64,000 nucleotides of DNA, taken from Pochonia chlamydosporia 170. Lineage: Eukaryota; Ascomycota; Sordariomycetes; Hypocreales; Clavicipitaceae. The notes under the pieces were generated by a model. It had not been told where the DNA came from, searched no databases, and saw only the letters and a list, made by a program, of their open reading frames with translations. This document shows, one piece after another, positions 12,336-26,745 of this stretch; within the stretch, counting starts at the first letter, position 1; every line of letters starts with the position of its first letter. The stretch spans positions 2,666,001 through 2,730,000 of the forward strand of contig NC_035790.1 in NCBI RefSeq assembly GCF_001653235.2, read 5' to 3'. Position numbers and translations under genes: made by a program.

Positions 12336-13487
12336 ATGGCAGCTGATCGGAGGCGGCCCTGGGGGAACACCCTATCCCTCTGCCTCCTCTTGATCCTATT
12401 CTCCGGCGCGGCGCACGCCTCCATCGGCGACAAATCACCAGCATTCAAACAATGTCTCGAGGCAAGCTCAATCTCAACTCCCCCAAATCTACCACTCACT
12501 AACAAACCATCAGGTCTGCAAAACTGAAAACTGCGGCCCCGGAAAGGACCACACTCCCATCCGTACGATTCCGCCCCCCTAACATCCTCAACTCTCAAAG
12601 CTAACGAAATCATTCAAAGCCGCCCTCCGTCGCCTCCTCCTCTGGAACTGCGCCTCCGAATGCGACTACACATGCCAGCACATCGTCACGGCACAACGAG
12701 TCGCCGCCCGCGAGCCCATTGTCCAATTCCACGGCAAATGGCCCTTCTACCGCTTCCTCGGGATGCAGGAGCCCTTCTCGGTGCTCTTCTCCCTGGGTAA
12801 CCTCTACGCCCACTGGGACGGGCTGGCGAAAGTGCGCGCCCGCATCCCCGCCTCGTACAGCCTGCGTCCGTTCTACGTGGTGCTCGCGCACGTCGGAATC
12901 GCCAGCTGGATCTTCAGCGCCATCTTCCACACGCGCGACTTTCAGCTCACCGAGGAACTGGACTACTTTGCCGCGGGAGCCAATGTCCTCTACGGGATGT
13001 ACTACACGCCCATTCGCATCTTTCGAATCGATCGACCTTCGCCGAGGAGACGGTCGGTTCTCCGCGCGTGGACGTTGCTGTGTGTGCTGCTGTACGTCTG
13101 CCATGTCGCGTACTTGAAGGGTGTGCGGTGGGACTACACGTACAACATGGCTGCCAACATCGCCGCTGGAATCGTGCAGAATATCCTGTGGAGCTGGTTC
13201 AGTATCACTAGCTTCAAGAAGTCGGGCAGTCTGTGGTCCATTGTGCCTGGTGTTGTTGTCGCTTGGGTCATGTTTGCTATGAGCATGGAGCTGTTTGATT
13301 TCCCGCCCTGGCTGGGGTGCATTGATGCTCATAGCCTGTGGCATCTGCTGACAATTGGGCCCACCATTTTATGGTACAAGTGAGTTTTTGTGTCTTTCGA
13401 TGGCTAGGACGAAGGCTAATGGTTGATAGTTTCTTGCTCAAGGATGCGCAGGCTGATATCGCGGGTGCTGAACGATACAAGGCGTAA
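12336..13487 (+). CDS. PER1: GPI-anchor lipid-remodelling protein PER1 (PGAP3)
   Basis: This ER/Golgi membrane protein is needed to remove the unsaturated sn-2 acyl chain during lipid remodelling of GPI-anchored proteins. Four exons join in frame: 12336-12461, 12514-12562, 12620-13379 and 13430-13487, giving 330 aa. Residues 1-28 form a signal peptide (LSLCLLLILFSGAAHA). Next comes the Cys-rich luminal region (FKQCLE, VCKTENCG, WNCASECDYTCQ), the core motif QFHGKWPFYRFLGMQEPFSVLFSLGN, and several membrane spans including the IFSAIFHTRDF segment with the conserved His. Intron 1 has a GC donor (GAG then GCAAGC) and a CAG acceptor. Without this GC-AG intron the CLE/VCK Cys block cannot be joined. 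The C-terminus ends AGAERYKA. Confidence 0.94.
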
Positions 13488-13983
13488 TTGGCCGTGGGCT
13501 AGACATTCACACGGAATAGAGGTTTGGCTGTAGTCACGTTAGGATACCCAGTACAAAAATTAATACTAGACATCACACATCAAGATTAATTAGCCCAACG
13601 TATATCATTGTGGATACTAATAGCACATTTTGCTCCGGACCGGTTCCGTTCACGCCGCATAGGCAGCGAAGCATCAAGAGAATCACCAAAACTCCAGTCT
13701 GTAACTCGATAACAAATATGAACAGTCCGCACCCAGTGTCAATACTAGCCGTCCAAATAACAAAACACTCAGTCCGCATCTAAAAACCCCCTCTAGAAAT
13801 CGTCGCCTCGTTGTAGAAAAATAAGAGAAGGGGTATCATGTGCACCACTGGCGAAAATGCAGCCGGTGTCAGTCTTCATTTTCATTCATTCACGTTCATT
13901 TTTAATAGCATTTGTGCATCAGTCTATTCGCTTCTGGTGTTCGTTCAATATCTGCACATGGAAGACGATAGTTGCAAAGACAT
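13488..13983. other. Convergent 3' spacer, PER1 / bHLH gene
   Basis: No gene seen in about 500 bp. The sequence is AT-richer than its surroundings, fitting two 3' untranslated regions. Confidence 0.6.
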
Positions 13984-15334
13984 TCAGGTGCTAAGCAAAT
14001 CCCGAACTGACAAGCCGCGAGCGTTGAGGCCGGCGTTGGTGCCGCGTCGATCATTATTCAGCATCAACAGCGCCGCCGTGGCTTCCTGGTCAAGGTCGGA
14101 CTGCGGGTTCAGCGCCGGGCTTGTCAATGTCGATCCGGACGCACTGCTTTGTGCATAGGCGCCGTGCGGTTGGGGTCCAAACGCCGGGGATGCTCCAGCC
14201 GACGTGCTGAAGCTGTAGTGTCGCTGGTCCGTGGATACGGACGAGTACGACTGCTGCCGGTGACGGTGACGGGCACCATCCGCCTGTAGGCCCGGCGAGA
14301 TGGACGGGTGTGCGTGATCTGGCTGTGCGGTGAAGAGAGGCGACGCCGTGTCAGAATCGGACATGTCCACATCGCCGGATGGGTCTGCGTGAAATGTGGG
14401 ATGAAAATCGCGGATGGAGGGCAGCGAGTTGTGCGCAGCCTCTTCCCGGCTCTTTTCTCCGTGCTGCGCCTTTAGTTTGGCAACACAGTCTTCAAGATAT
14501 CGCACATAGTCAATCGATGCCTGCGGGGGGGGTAGTGTCAGAAGACGAAGCGAAAGAGCAACATTGAAAGCATCTGCACCGGGTTGTTACGCCGCCGTGT
14601 GGAGCCCGTGGCTCCCGTGTAAGTCGGGGGAAGTCAAATTTATCAAGTTTACTCACCTGGAGAATGGCAAGCTTGTGCATTTCGCCCGTGCATGCAGGAA
14701 TCATACTCTTGAGAACGGCAAACTCTTCATTCATCTTGCTTCGTCGTCGCCTCTCAATCAAGCTGTGGGCGGTCTTTCTGGCAATCTTGCGCCCGGCAGC
14801 GCTCGTGGCACTTGGTTGCTTCTTCTTTCCCTGGGCTCCACCACCAATGGCATCGGCAGAGGCTTGATTGTTCTTGTTAGCTGCCGTCTTTGCCGTTCCG
14901 GCTGCCCCCTTGCCTCCGGCCCTGCCAGAGTCCTTGTCCTTGGCGGATGAAGCCTCAGCGGCCGATTCTTCTTGTGCTCGAGGCTTCATTTGGATAATCT
15001 TTCGCGACCTGGTGGGAGGAGGGGGAAGTGCAAATGAAGAATTGTCCTTGGTATCCTTGGCGGCAGCAGATGACCGACGTCGTGATTTGACTGTCTCAGC
15101 CGCCTGCAACGGATAAACGGCTCGAGGCGATGATGAAGTTAGTGTGGCTGGATACGACGCTGTCCGAGCAGAAGAGGCGTGCTTGGTATCGATAGGTGAG
15201 ATGCGCGACGCATCATGGATGGCAGGCGGTGGTAGTTCAAAGGAGAGATGAATGGAAGAGAGATTCTGCACGCCGTCCTGGCCCTTAATATCTGTGGAAG
15301 AGCCAGGGGTTGGCGGAAGGGCTGGTCGAGGCAT
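13984..15334 (-). CDS. Basic helix-loop-helix transcription factor (start uncertain)
   Basis: This is a nuclear DNA-binding regulator. Two exons are clear: one ending at 14657 and a second at 14520-13984, with a 136-nt GTGAGT intron placed inside the helix-loop-helix. The domain reads RKTAHSLIERRRRSKMNEEF, loop, MHKLAILQ, then ASIDYVRYLEDCVAKL. The basic region keeps the His, Glu and Arg that contact CANNTG E-boxes, with the Arg typical of CACGTG binders. Flanks are Ser/Ala/Pro-rich and probably disordered. The first ATG in frame is 15334, giving 404 aa, but the frame is open and coding-like back to 15445, where no ATG exists. An additional 5' exon spliced near 15404-15445 is therefore possible. 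I recognise the bHLH class but will not assign a regulon; a phosphate-control (Pho4/NUC-1-like) role is only one option. Confidence 0.8.
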
Positions 15335-15445
15335 TGGCGGAGTCGGAGTCGCGTGCGCCTTTTCCAGGTAATTACTAGAGTCAAGCAAGTATTGGACTGA
15401 TGATGTGGCCTGTTGAGGCTCCAACCTAAATTCGATGCCGGCCAC

Positions 15446-18204
15446 CCGTCACTTTGGGACTGGGTACGGAGTAGATCGAGGGGGCACACGCAAGTCGGAC
15501 AACTACCGAGAATGCTGCGCAATCGTCTGGTGTGTCTGGTCGTTTTGTCTTTCTCGCCGAAGGAGTCAACTGGTCAGACTCGGATTGTGGGTGTGTGCCA
15601 ACGTCGTCCGTGAGATGCAGGGCCCGTGTAAAACCACCTTTCCGATATACGTATTGTAACCCGGTGGATGTTGGCCAGTGTCGTTTTTGGTATGTTTGAT
15701 AAAATGTCACAAGTGCCCGACAGATCGCAGTCTTTGGACCTTGGTGCTTCTCCTTAATCGTACAGCTCTCTGTAATTGTCGACTTTTCAGAAATGAATCA
15801 AGATTTGACTCGACGATGGTGGCCGAGTGATGGGTAGCAAAACCAAGAAAGAGTCAAGTAATAACAATCGTGTAAGTGGTGACTCGATTAGAGGTGGTTA
15901 CGCGGACCGTATTCGTAAACGACCGCGACCACGACCCAACGAAACGATTGAAAATGACACAAAGCGTGTCACGATTTCGAAACAAGAATGTGAGAAACGA
16001 CGACGAGATGAGGGGAGAAGAAGGAGGTTTAAGGATGAGGGAAGATGGACTCTGTGCAAGGACGAGAAAAGGAAGGGGAAGAAGGCAATCCAATCCAACA
16101 GTCTAACCTGGTAAACACATGCACGCACGCAAGTATAAACGCACGACCGCCTCAAATACCACTAAGTTACATCCTCTGGTCCCTTCCTGGAAAGGGCACT
16201 TGTATTGAGCGAACTGGGTGAGTGGCCAAGAGCCATAAACTCCTCCCCATCCTTTCTGCTGATACCCGGGATGGATCAGACCCGCCACCCCGTGGGCAGG
16301 GCCGGACGACGAGCGGGCTGGAGAAAATCGCAACTAAAAACCAAATGCTTGCCTCTGGACCACTTTCCACGATGAGAAAGCCCCTCAAAATGTTCGTAGA
16401 CGTCCCACGAGGCCAGGCAGCGGCAGGCCACGGGGGAGCATCCAAGACGGCCATTGACCAAGCATCATCGAGAAACTGGTCGCGTGCTCTCCGAGCTTGT
16501 AAATGAGCACTGACGAATCAGAGTGGCGCATTGCGCCATGTGTCCTCCAAAAGCATCGGGATGGGCGAGGCCTTGATCAACGAGCTTGTCAGGGTCCTAG
16601 CACGGGTGCAGATTGTCGCACAGCGTCGTCAACTCAATTTTTTCCCAGTTGGGTCAAGGCCGTCTTGGATATCGTAAAACTCCACATGCTGAATGTCGTC
16701 CATTGGCCCAGTGAAGCACCTGGGCGCCATTCGCAAGACGCTACAGCCCACGTCGTGCCACGGCAAATAGCCATGTCGAGGTTGAAAGGCGTCTTGGGCG
16801 TCTTGGCTCCGTGCATGTCGTGTGAGGTCCTGTTCAGCGAGCACGTGCTCATTCAAAGACGCTGGGAACGACCTGAATTATGGTCGTTTTGGATCAGATG
16901 AAAACGACCAGACTTCAAGGCGTTCACCATGTCTTGTTGCATGTGAGGGAAACCCGACCAAGAGCGAGGGCATCTGTACCGTGCAGCTGAGACCTCATTT
17001 TGCATGATTTGAACCACTGAAGCCATGCTGACTGGTGGCTCGTGCTGTAAGCTTTGTGGTCCATGCATCTCATTGTCAATTGCCAAGATTGTGTTGCACA
17101 GCATCTTGTTGGAGGGTCATCAAGTGTCTCCAGTTCCCACTGCCAAGGCTCTGCTACGCTTGAGGATCCCGTCAGCAATGCAGGAATGGATCATGATGGG
17201 CCGACTTTATCTTGTCATTTGCTCTGAGTACTGCAGGCTTCGTGCTCCACCGTTCAGACATGGAGTTTAACCACGAAGCTCGCGATCCGAGACCCCTGCT
17301 TCGGTGTCGTAGCTTATCATGACTCGGCATTTGTGGCGTTGTGTCCAAGACGTGCATTCTGAGAGCCAACTGCAAGCCGAGTTGTTGGCTGGGGACGTCT
17401 GTTGGACAGTCCTTACTTATTGTACTGTACGGAGTCCCGTCAGCTTTACTGTCTCGTCTGATGGGTTACATTCTGTCGCTTGTGTAACTTAGGGTCTTCT
17501 GTAAACGGAACGGGTTCAATTTGCTGATGTCTTCCACGAAGACGGCTGGAAGAAGCAGATGAACCGCCAAGGCGTATTATAGTATGGCTTGCAGGCAAAG
17601 AGCAGTACGCAGTCCACAATCATCATGGCAAGCTCGAAATTAACAATGCTGGAGAGTAGACGTTGGATAAGTTGAGCGGTCGAGCTCCCGGGTAGCCCCT
17701 GGAATCGCCACCTCCGGTCAGGGAAAGTGCCGACATTGACCAACTTCCCAATCGGATGCTTGGGGCGGCAATAGAACGGGAAGGAACCACAGTCTGGAAC
17801 TCGGGACGATTGAATGAAGGCTGACCCATGATCATTTACGTTTGCAGTCTTATGTCGTGTAACTACATTTGACCGTTGCCATGATTTGGGGGCAGTCAAC
17901 TTGGAATAGGGCTGAAGAGTCCAAGCGCCACTCGGTCTGAGTTTACACTGAGTTTACAATCGTCAATTGTCATCACCAATATCCTTTCATTGACTCCTGA
18001 GGGAGACTTGACATATTCAAATTGTCCAATAAATTAATTCATCTTCATTACATCATCAAGCGTCCACCTACATCCTAATTTCGACGCTTGGGAGCCCTAT
18101 ATCTGAATTGTACATTCCATTTGGACGGCGCAGCCACCCATTTTCCACCCTATGACCATTCATTTGACCTCGATTGTCTCCAATTTCACCTCAAATCAAC
18201 CGCA
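15446..18204. other. Gene-poor region (2.8 kb)
   Basis: No convincing gene. The first few hundred bases may hold the promoter and a missing first exon of the bHLH gene; a TACGGAGTA 9-mer is at 15465-15473. Around 16629-17104 two overlapping minus-strand frames of 75 and 84 codons could be a decayed gene, but I recognise no family. An AT-rich 300 bp before 18205 is likely the P5C dehydrogenase 3' untranslated region. Confidence 0.5.
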
Positions 18205-20070
<1,866 letters not shown>

Positions 20071-21284
20071 GATGCTTCGTTGTGCGTGTAAACAACCTTG
20101 CCTAGTCGAAATGATGCGGTAACAAAAAACACCAACGATGAAGGATGATGAGTGTTGGCGAAAACCTCAGAATGTCCAGGGAACAGAGGAAGAGGCCAGC
20201 TTGGACCACCAGAAGTTCTGATCTGCCACTTTTTGTTTCAACCGGTACGTAATTCGGAGTCTCCAGCTTCACCTCGCAGACCAATAGCAGGACTCGGCTT
20301 ATTGCGGTTTAACATGCGACTTGTGCACTGGAGAGGGGCCTTTGTGGAGCCCTTACCCATGGCGATGGCTGGCATCAGTGCCGTTTAGGCACCTGGGGGC
20401 GTTTCCTACAGGGCCAAAAACCTCCTGGAGCTCCATTGTCGCACCCCGGCACCAGATCTGTTCCCCCAGATAGCCGCCTGAGCTAATCCACTGCACGAGT
20501 CGATTGGACAATCGCGAGCTCGAGTCCCGACTTCGGACGTCGTTGGCTGGTGAGTTCGATGTTCCGTACAGAGCCGCCACTCCACTCAACCCCGGATGAC
20601 CATCAACTGAACAAGCTAGAAACAACTTGGGGACAGTCTGCTGTGTTAAATTTTCCAAGCCTCATCACGACAATAGGAACCACAATAGATTTTCGAGTAA
20701 TGCACAGTACTGTACCAAAATTTCGCCACTTGTAACTCAATATGTGCCGTACAACAGGCATTCCGGGTGTCGGAGCCCCTTGGTGAGGATGCAGGTCGGC
20801 GGGACAACCAGTTCGTGTGACCTGACTCTGGGGTTGAATTGATGGGGTAATAGTTGATGGAAACGGGTGTAGTTTGGACAGGGCTCGTGCGACTTTACAT
20901 AATGCCATTCACGCATCGTCCCAGTACTGTGATACACAGCCATGGAGGCTTGCATTCCGTTTCATATACAGTACAGTAAAGTCTCTTCAAGATGGTCAGA
21001 TCCAGGATTCACTGACTTCACTCTGACGTTTGCTGCACAGCCATCCAAATCTTCCCAACAATTCATCAAGCCTGAAGGCAACCATACAAATGAAATTTCT
21101 CAGTAAATAACCATTATCCAGCTATTATGTCATTATCGACCCAATCGGCTTCTCATATATCCACTTCATTCCTCAGCTCGCATGGTATCTTTCCGCCATA
21201 TTCCAACCATATCCAAACTATGGCACGTCGGCCACTCAGCGATGCAATTCCATGACCGGCGTCGGGCGCCGATCAGTCGCCACT
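20071..21284. other. Intergenic region, P5CDH promoter / PhoD-like 3' end
   Basis: No gene seen in 1.2 kb. Short frames on both strands have no recognisable content. Confidence 0.6.
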
Positions 21285-23899
21285 CTATTGTGATGTCGCA
21301 ACCTCAGAATTCGCCTGTGTTGACCGTCCAGTGACAGGCCTTGAGCCTGGTGTCGCGGGTTTTTCATACTGCAGCAAGGGAACAGTCAATCCGTACGCCT
21401 CCGTTTCACCCTCGGCGCTGTGTTGGTCAATCTCGACGTTGATGCGAATATCTAGACTGCCATCGTTGCCTCGACCATGTCCATCAGACGCCGACTTGTG
21501 CTTGGTTCCGGCATGAACCTCGCCACGATGCATCTCCGAGTGGCCATCCCTGCCAATGAATGATGTTGTCGCCTCGTGGGCTAACCCATCTACTGACGCT
21601 TCGCCGTTCGTGCTCGTTGCAGCATTGTTGGGCGAGTTTTCGGTCAGCATGGCGAAATTTCGGCTGGGCATGGTGCAGTGGTTGTGGTCAGCCGTCTTGG
21701 TCGATTCGCCAGGGTCCTTGTTGAAAAAGTCCAGGAGGGTCTCGTCCGTCTGTCCGTTGAGATGATGAATCTTGTTTCGTCGAGCGAGGAGGTTGGCAAC
21801 CGCCTGTGGAGGAGGCTTATTCACAATGGCTGATGAGACGACATTGGCCATGTAGCGATTGTCCTTTTCGACCGGCAGCTTGAGCTTGGGGTTGGAGTAG
21901 AAACGTCCTAGAGCCGCCAGGTGCACGTCGCCGCCGAGAATCGTGATTCTGACGGAGAATTCCGCGGCAATCTTTTGTAGGCCCTCGACGAGGTTTCGGC
22001 GCTCGGTTTTGTGCGTCTTTGCGGTGTAGTGGTCGTCCAAGTCGTCAAGAAGATCGACACTGCCGTCAAACTGGTTGAAAAGACCGCCACCGACACCAAA
22101 CCGACGATGAAGGAACTTGATGGGCCCAATGATGGGGCTTCGAAGAATGTTTTCCAGCCATGTCAGACGCTAATTCATAAGTCAGTGGTGGTCTTGAGCA
22201 ACATGTGGAACAACATACCGGATACGCAATGGGAATACCGAGCAGTAAAATCAAATGCTTGATGGGACGCCCAGAACTGACAGCGTCGGCCAATTCCTTT
22301 CGAAGCCTCTCGAAAATGAGTTTGTACGTCTCCGGATAGTTAACTTGGTGGCGTGTACGCTACGCAGCGGGCGTTAGCAATTAAACGAACATGTCGACTC
22401 CTTCTCACTCACTTCAGTTCGAGCATCAATTCCCAACATGGCCATGCGGGCTCCAAGCCGAGTAAACATGTTGAGCGAATGCTCAGCCACATACGGCCCA
22501 GGCTTCAAGCCGCGAATGTATTGATGTCCCAGCGTTGGCTCCGCGACAAAGGTATTGATCAATTGGTTGGGATCCGGACCTGGACTATCTCCATTGGCAT
22601 CGACATGGTCAGAGGTGTACGTCGACGGCGGTGGTGGCAGATGGTGTTGAAAGAGCAAATAATATTTGTGAGCCGTGCCGCCGATGCCGCGAAACACGTC
22701 ACAGCGCATAAAGTTGTCGACATATGAGCCGAAGCCGTCAATAATCTATCCAGGCAAAATGTCAGCTGCAATGACCTCTCCCGAAGTCTCATCGATAAAT
22801 CACCTACATCATGGTCATCCCAAATGTTCACCTGCGGAATCTGGCCATTAGCCAGAGCAAAAGGCGCCGAGTTGTACCATCGAATGTAGTTCTTCAGGTA
22901 GTAGTCGTCGCACTCTGCTCGCAGACTCTCTGGGAATGGAAATTCTGCCCGCTTCTTGGGGTTGCGAATGTCGGTCCACTGACGGAGAGGGCCGTTGACC
23001 CTGATGCCATCATTGTAGATTTGATCGCCGCCACCCAACATGACGTGGAATGGTATTCGCTCATGCTTTCGCAAGACGTCCTTCCACAGGGGTGCACCGC
23101 TAAAGGCCTCCTCGTCAGTGCCGACGCTGAATCCGTTGCACGAGTGGAACATGACGCGCATGGACTCGTCGGCTGCCGGTATGAAGAAGCTATTGACTCG
23201 GGGCTTGTGTTCACGAGAGTAGCGCACATCGGGAATTTCGTACTCGTACTTGACCTCGCGGGCTTCGATGGGGACGTCAATGGTAAAGACCCAGAATGTG
23301 TTTCTTGGGTCAGAGTAAAGGCGCTGGCCTTCGAATTGGGTTCCCTGGGCGGCGGCGACAGCATTGGCATCTTGGCCAACCGCGCCGTTGACTCCATTTT
23401 GCGACGCGACACTGGCAGCTTCGCCGACGCGGCGCAAAACCAAGCTGGGCTGGTATAAAACATCCTGTCCTCCGCCCTTGGTGACGACCAGAACGCTGCC
23501 ATACCATCGATTCTGCTCCATGCGGCGGTAGTTGAGCAGCGGCCCGCAAACAACCTCCTTGCCATCCGCCGGGAGCTCGCCGCGACCACCTTCATCAGCA
23601 TCGGCGCCGTCCTGCTGCTGCTGTTGCTCTCCGTTGGACACGGCGGCGGCAACGGTAATGGGCTGAAAGTTTCCGCCGCCGTTGGTCTCACCCGTCGGTT
23701 CTACTCTTGACGAATTCAGGAAATTGGCAAGGTCGCCAGTCGTCCCCTCGGTGGAAACGGGATCGCGAGCTTGAGGATGTGCTTGTCCGGCATGGCGGCG
23801 AAAGGCCGACGACTCTTGATGGCGCCACCTGCTCGCAGAGGCATGGGGATTGCGCTCTGGATCATCGTACTGACCGTCAGCGCTGTGTTGCGACGCCAT
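21285..23899 (-). CDS. Large fungal PhoD-like phosphatase/metallophosphoesterase
   Basis: This is a predicted PhoD-type metal-dependent phosphoesterase of the large fungal-specific branch; its substrate is unknown. Four exons join in frame: 23899-22808, 22745-22413, 22359-22219 and 22169-21285, giving 816 aa. The first 110 residues are disordered and Gln/Gly-rich. A beta-rich N-terminal domain (GPLLNYRRMEQNRWYGSVLVV) follows. The catalytic part shows MRVMFHSCNGFS, HVMLGGGDQIYND (metal-binding Asp), VNIWDDHDIIDGFGSY and ITILGGDVHLAALGRF (metal-binding His). The last 150 residues are low complexity. There is no signal peptide or membrane segment, so a cytosolic site is likely. The ATG at 23899 is the first in frame; the open frame extends upstream without one. 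Confidence 0.88.
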
Positions 23900-25135
23900 G
23901 ACTGCGCAATGGGTTCGCGATCGTGTAGACTCGAGATTGGAGGTTGATGATGTCTTGGCGCGGCCCTCGAAAACAGATGAGTTGAACGTCTGGCCCCGGA
24001 ACAATTTGTATGTTTACTCGGGACGATCAGTGGACAGGGTCAGCAAGCCCGCCAATGTTTCAGCCCAAACAGGTAGCTTGCAGCTTGGCCAAGGATTCAG
24101 GCTTATCCTTGACGTCAGCAAAGGGGGGAACGAGCGCAAGGGAAGCGAAAGAATTCGAATAGTTTTTTCAATAATGATGATGCTCGAAACTGTACAGGAA
24201 AAAAGAGAACCAAGGAACGTCCGGACGTGTTCGTCAGAGTGCCAGAGCGTCAGAGTTCCAGAGTCCCAGCGTCATGCGATTTTGCCATGGGAACAAGAAC
24301 GTGGGAGCTCCCCTCAGCTCCAGCATTGGAGAACGCCTTATCCTGCTTGCCTGCCATGCCATGCCTTACCTGGCCTTACCAGGCCTTACCACACCTTGCC
24401 TTGCCGGGCTCGAGCTGGGACCAGACTGGAACCAGACTGGGAAGGAAACGGCCACCTCACAGCCAGTGACGACACATGGCCACGCTATCGGCTTCCAACA
24501 GCTCTTGGCTAGCGCTGGCGGCATGGATTGCATGGGTCTGGTCTAATGTGGTGGTGGTGCGTGCCGAGCTGAAGCTAGAACCGCTCCGGAAAAGCCTGCG
24601 AATTACAGCCAATGGCAACCCTCTGTATTGCAAATGGCACCTCGGGACAGCAACGGAAGAATCGGTTTCATCAACTGTTGTGCTCCCCAAAAAAAGAGGG
24701 CGAAAAATTAAGTCGCCTTAGTTGTGGGGTTGCGCTAATCTTAGTTTTCTACCAAAATGACCAAAGTTTATGATAATCGGCAAACCGATTGACGGATGAT
24801 CAGGTACGTCCTCGGTTTACTCATCTCATTACTGACAGTTCCCATCAACATCTGCCCATTATTTCTGTCGCAGCTTGTTCCCATGTTTACTAATATTAAA
24901 ACCTGCAAGCCACCCCGTGGTGTAACATCGTCTATTGGATGGCGGCCTCCCAACATGTCTGGTTGTGTCGTCGTCGCTCACGATGCCCCTGTTGCTGCGC
25001 CAGGGACACCTGACTAGCCCATCATGGGGCCGATGGAATATTATCCCGACCGCAATATTGCTCCTGCGCCAAAACACAGCCATCCAGCGGAAAAAAGAAC
25101 TTTGCTTAAAACGCCATGCTTCGACGCATACGCAA
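23900..25135. other. Intergenic region, PhoD-like promoter / MFS 3' end
   Basis: No gene seen in 1.2 kb. At 24363-24392 a 10-bp unit (GCCTTACCnn) occurs three times in tandem. At 24420-24440 the unit ACCAGACTGGA occurs about twice. Both lie about 500 bp upstream of the PhoD-like start. Confidence 0.6.
24363..24440 (+). repeat. Short tandem repeats upstream of the PhoD-like gene
   Basis: Three 10-bp GCCTTACCnn units at 24363-24392 are followed by an 11-bp ACCAGACTGGA doublet at about 24420-24440. They may be regulatory or simply low-complexity DNA. Confidence 0.7.
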
Positions 25136-26745
25136 CTAGTTGGCTGTTGACGGAGGCAACCTCACTATCCAAATGATGCCACATGACACGATGCTCAACA
25201 GACCCGCCACGCCAAACGGCAGCGAAATCCAGTCGTTGCCCGATCGCACATCTACCGCCAGCAACTCTGCAAGCAGCGGATTGCCCACCAAAGCACCCAC
25301 AGCCTGAAAGACATTGATGACACCGTAAAGCCCGGATATTCTTTCTGGTGAAGCCAGGGCCGTCGCAAGACTTCTCACCAAGCTGCTGCAGCACGCCCAA
25401 CTAATAGCAACTAGAACCATTCCAACGGCAATCACGGATACGGATCTACCCATGGCCAGAAGCACAAAGCCAAAGGGACAAATAGACATGGTGATTCTTG
25501 CAAGCCATAGATCACGAGAGTGGCTGTCCAACCCCCATTTCTTTTGCAACCGGTTTCCAATAAATGGCACGAAGAAGAGAATGACAACAATGGTCATGAC
25601 TGCTCGTATGGTGACGAGTGAGCCGACGCTAGAGATTGGTATCGACAGTTTCTTGGATGTGTATTGGACCAAAATGTTGATTGTCGACGCGTTGAGGCTG
25701 TCCAGGAATAAGATGACGAACAGGGCGAGCATGGTCGGTGGAAGCAGCGCAAGGCTCACGCCGCCATTCTTGGACCCAAAGAGCTGGCCGACTTTGTTCC
25801 TCCAAGTCTGCTTCGACGACGTGTGTGGCGATGCCGCCTCAACGTCGCCGAATGGCAGCTCGTCAGTCGCAATCTTGGTGCTCCGATGAAGAGTCTCGGG
25901 GACAAACGGACACATGAAGCACACGCTGAGTCCGAGTCCGTACCCAAACGCAATCGGCAGCGTCGTTCCGTACTTTGCCATGAGTACAGACGCCAGAGGG
26001 GTGGATATGGCCTGCGATATCAACACGGCCACGGTGAGCTCCAGGAACGTGGTGGCCCTGATCTTGTCAGCACTTGTCTCCCTGCAGTTTGTTCGATATA
26101 CTCACCTCTTGCCCGGACTAACCACATCAGCAAGCATTGTAAAGATGGTCGAGTTTAGAACCGCCGGGCCGCCTCCAATACTGGTAAGTAGCCAGCACAG
26201 CCATACAGCCCTCAATGGTACCAACCACCAGAACCAGCAGACCATCAACACCCCCAGAATAGTCAATGCCAACCCCAATAGGCAAATAATCAAAACAGGT
26301 CGCCGGCCCCATCTGTCAGCCAATATGCCGTATGGAATTGCAAGGAAAAGCCCTATCGTTGTATTAGCGAAGCCCACGCAGGAGTCAACACACGCTACGT
26401 ACCCGGTGCCATCATGAACAAAAATTCGATGCCCTTGACCCGCGCCAACTCTTCCTGGACCGGTGCAATCTTGCATACCTCTTCTGGTATGGACCCAGGG
26501 TCCAAGAACCGACCTCGCTCATGTGTCGAATAATACTGATAGCATGCTATGCTCTCGTACACTCGAGTCAGTGGTAGGTTGAGCACAAAGACGGTCGAAT
26601 CGAGGCCTGCCAGGATAAAAAAGAGCAGGTAAAGGTGGTATTTAGTGCCAATGAGTCTCGATTTCGGTTTGCCGTCTGGCGCAGGGAGAAAAGGGTGTAG
26701 TTCGTCGGCAAAGTCATCCGTCTCTAGGTGTATTTGGTCGTCCAT
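25136..26745 (-). CDS. Major facilitator superfamily transporter
   Basis: This is a predicted 12-helix plasma-membrane or vacuolar transporter. Three exons join in frame: 26745-26403, 26352-26106 and 26057-25136, with introns of 50 and 48 nt, giving 503 aa. The N-terminus is acidic and cytosolic. The first helix is followed by a long extracytoplasmic loop containing two Cys. MFS motif A is seen as GILADRWGRRPVL between helices 2 and 3. A charged central loop of about 60 residues (FVPETLHRSTKIATDEL onward) separates the two six-helix halves. The substrate cannot be told; related fungal proteins are usually annotated as drug or metabolite exporters. No biosynthetic gene is adjacent. Confidence 0.88.

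Noticed and set aside
16103..16506. Overlapping frames on both strands, considered as transposon remains
   Set aside because: No transposase, integrase or reverse-transcriptase motif and no terminal repeats were seen.
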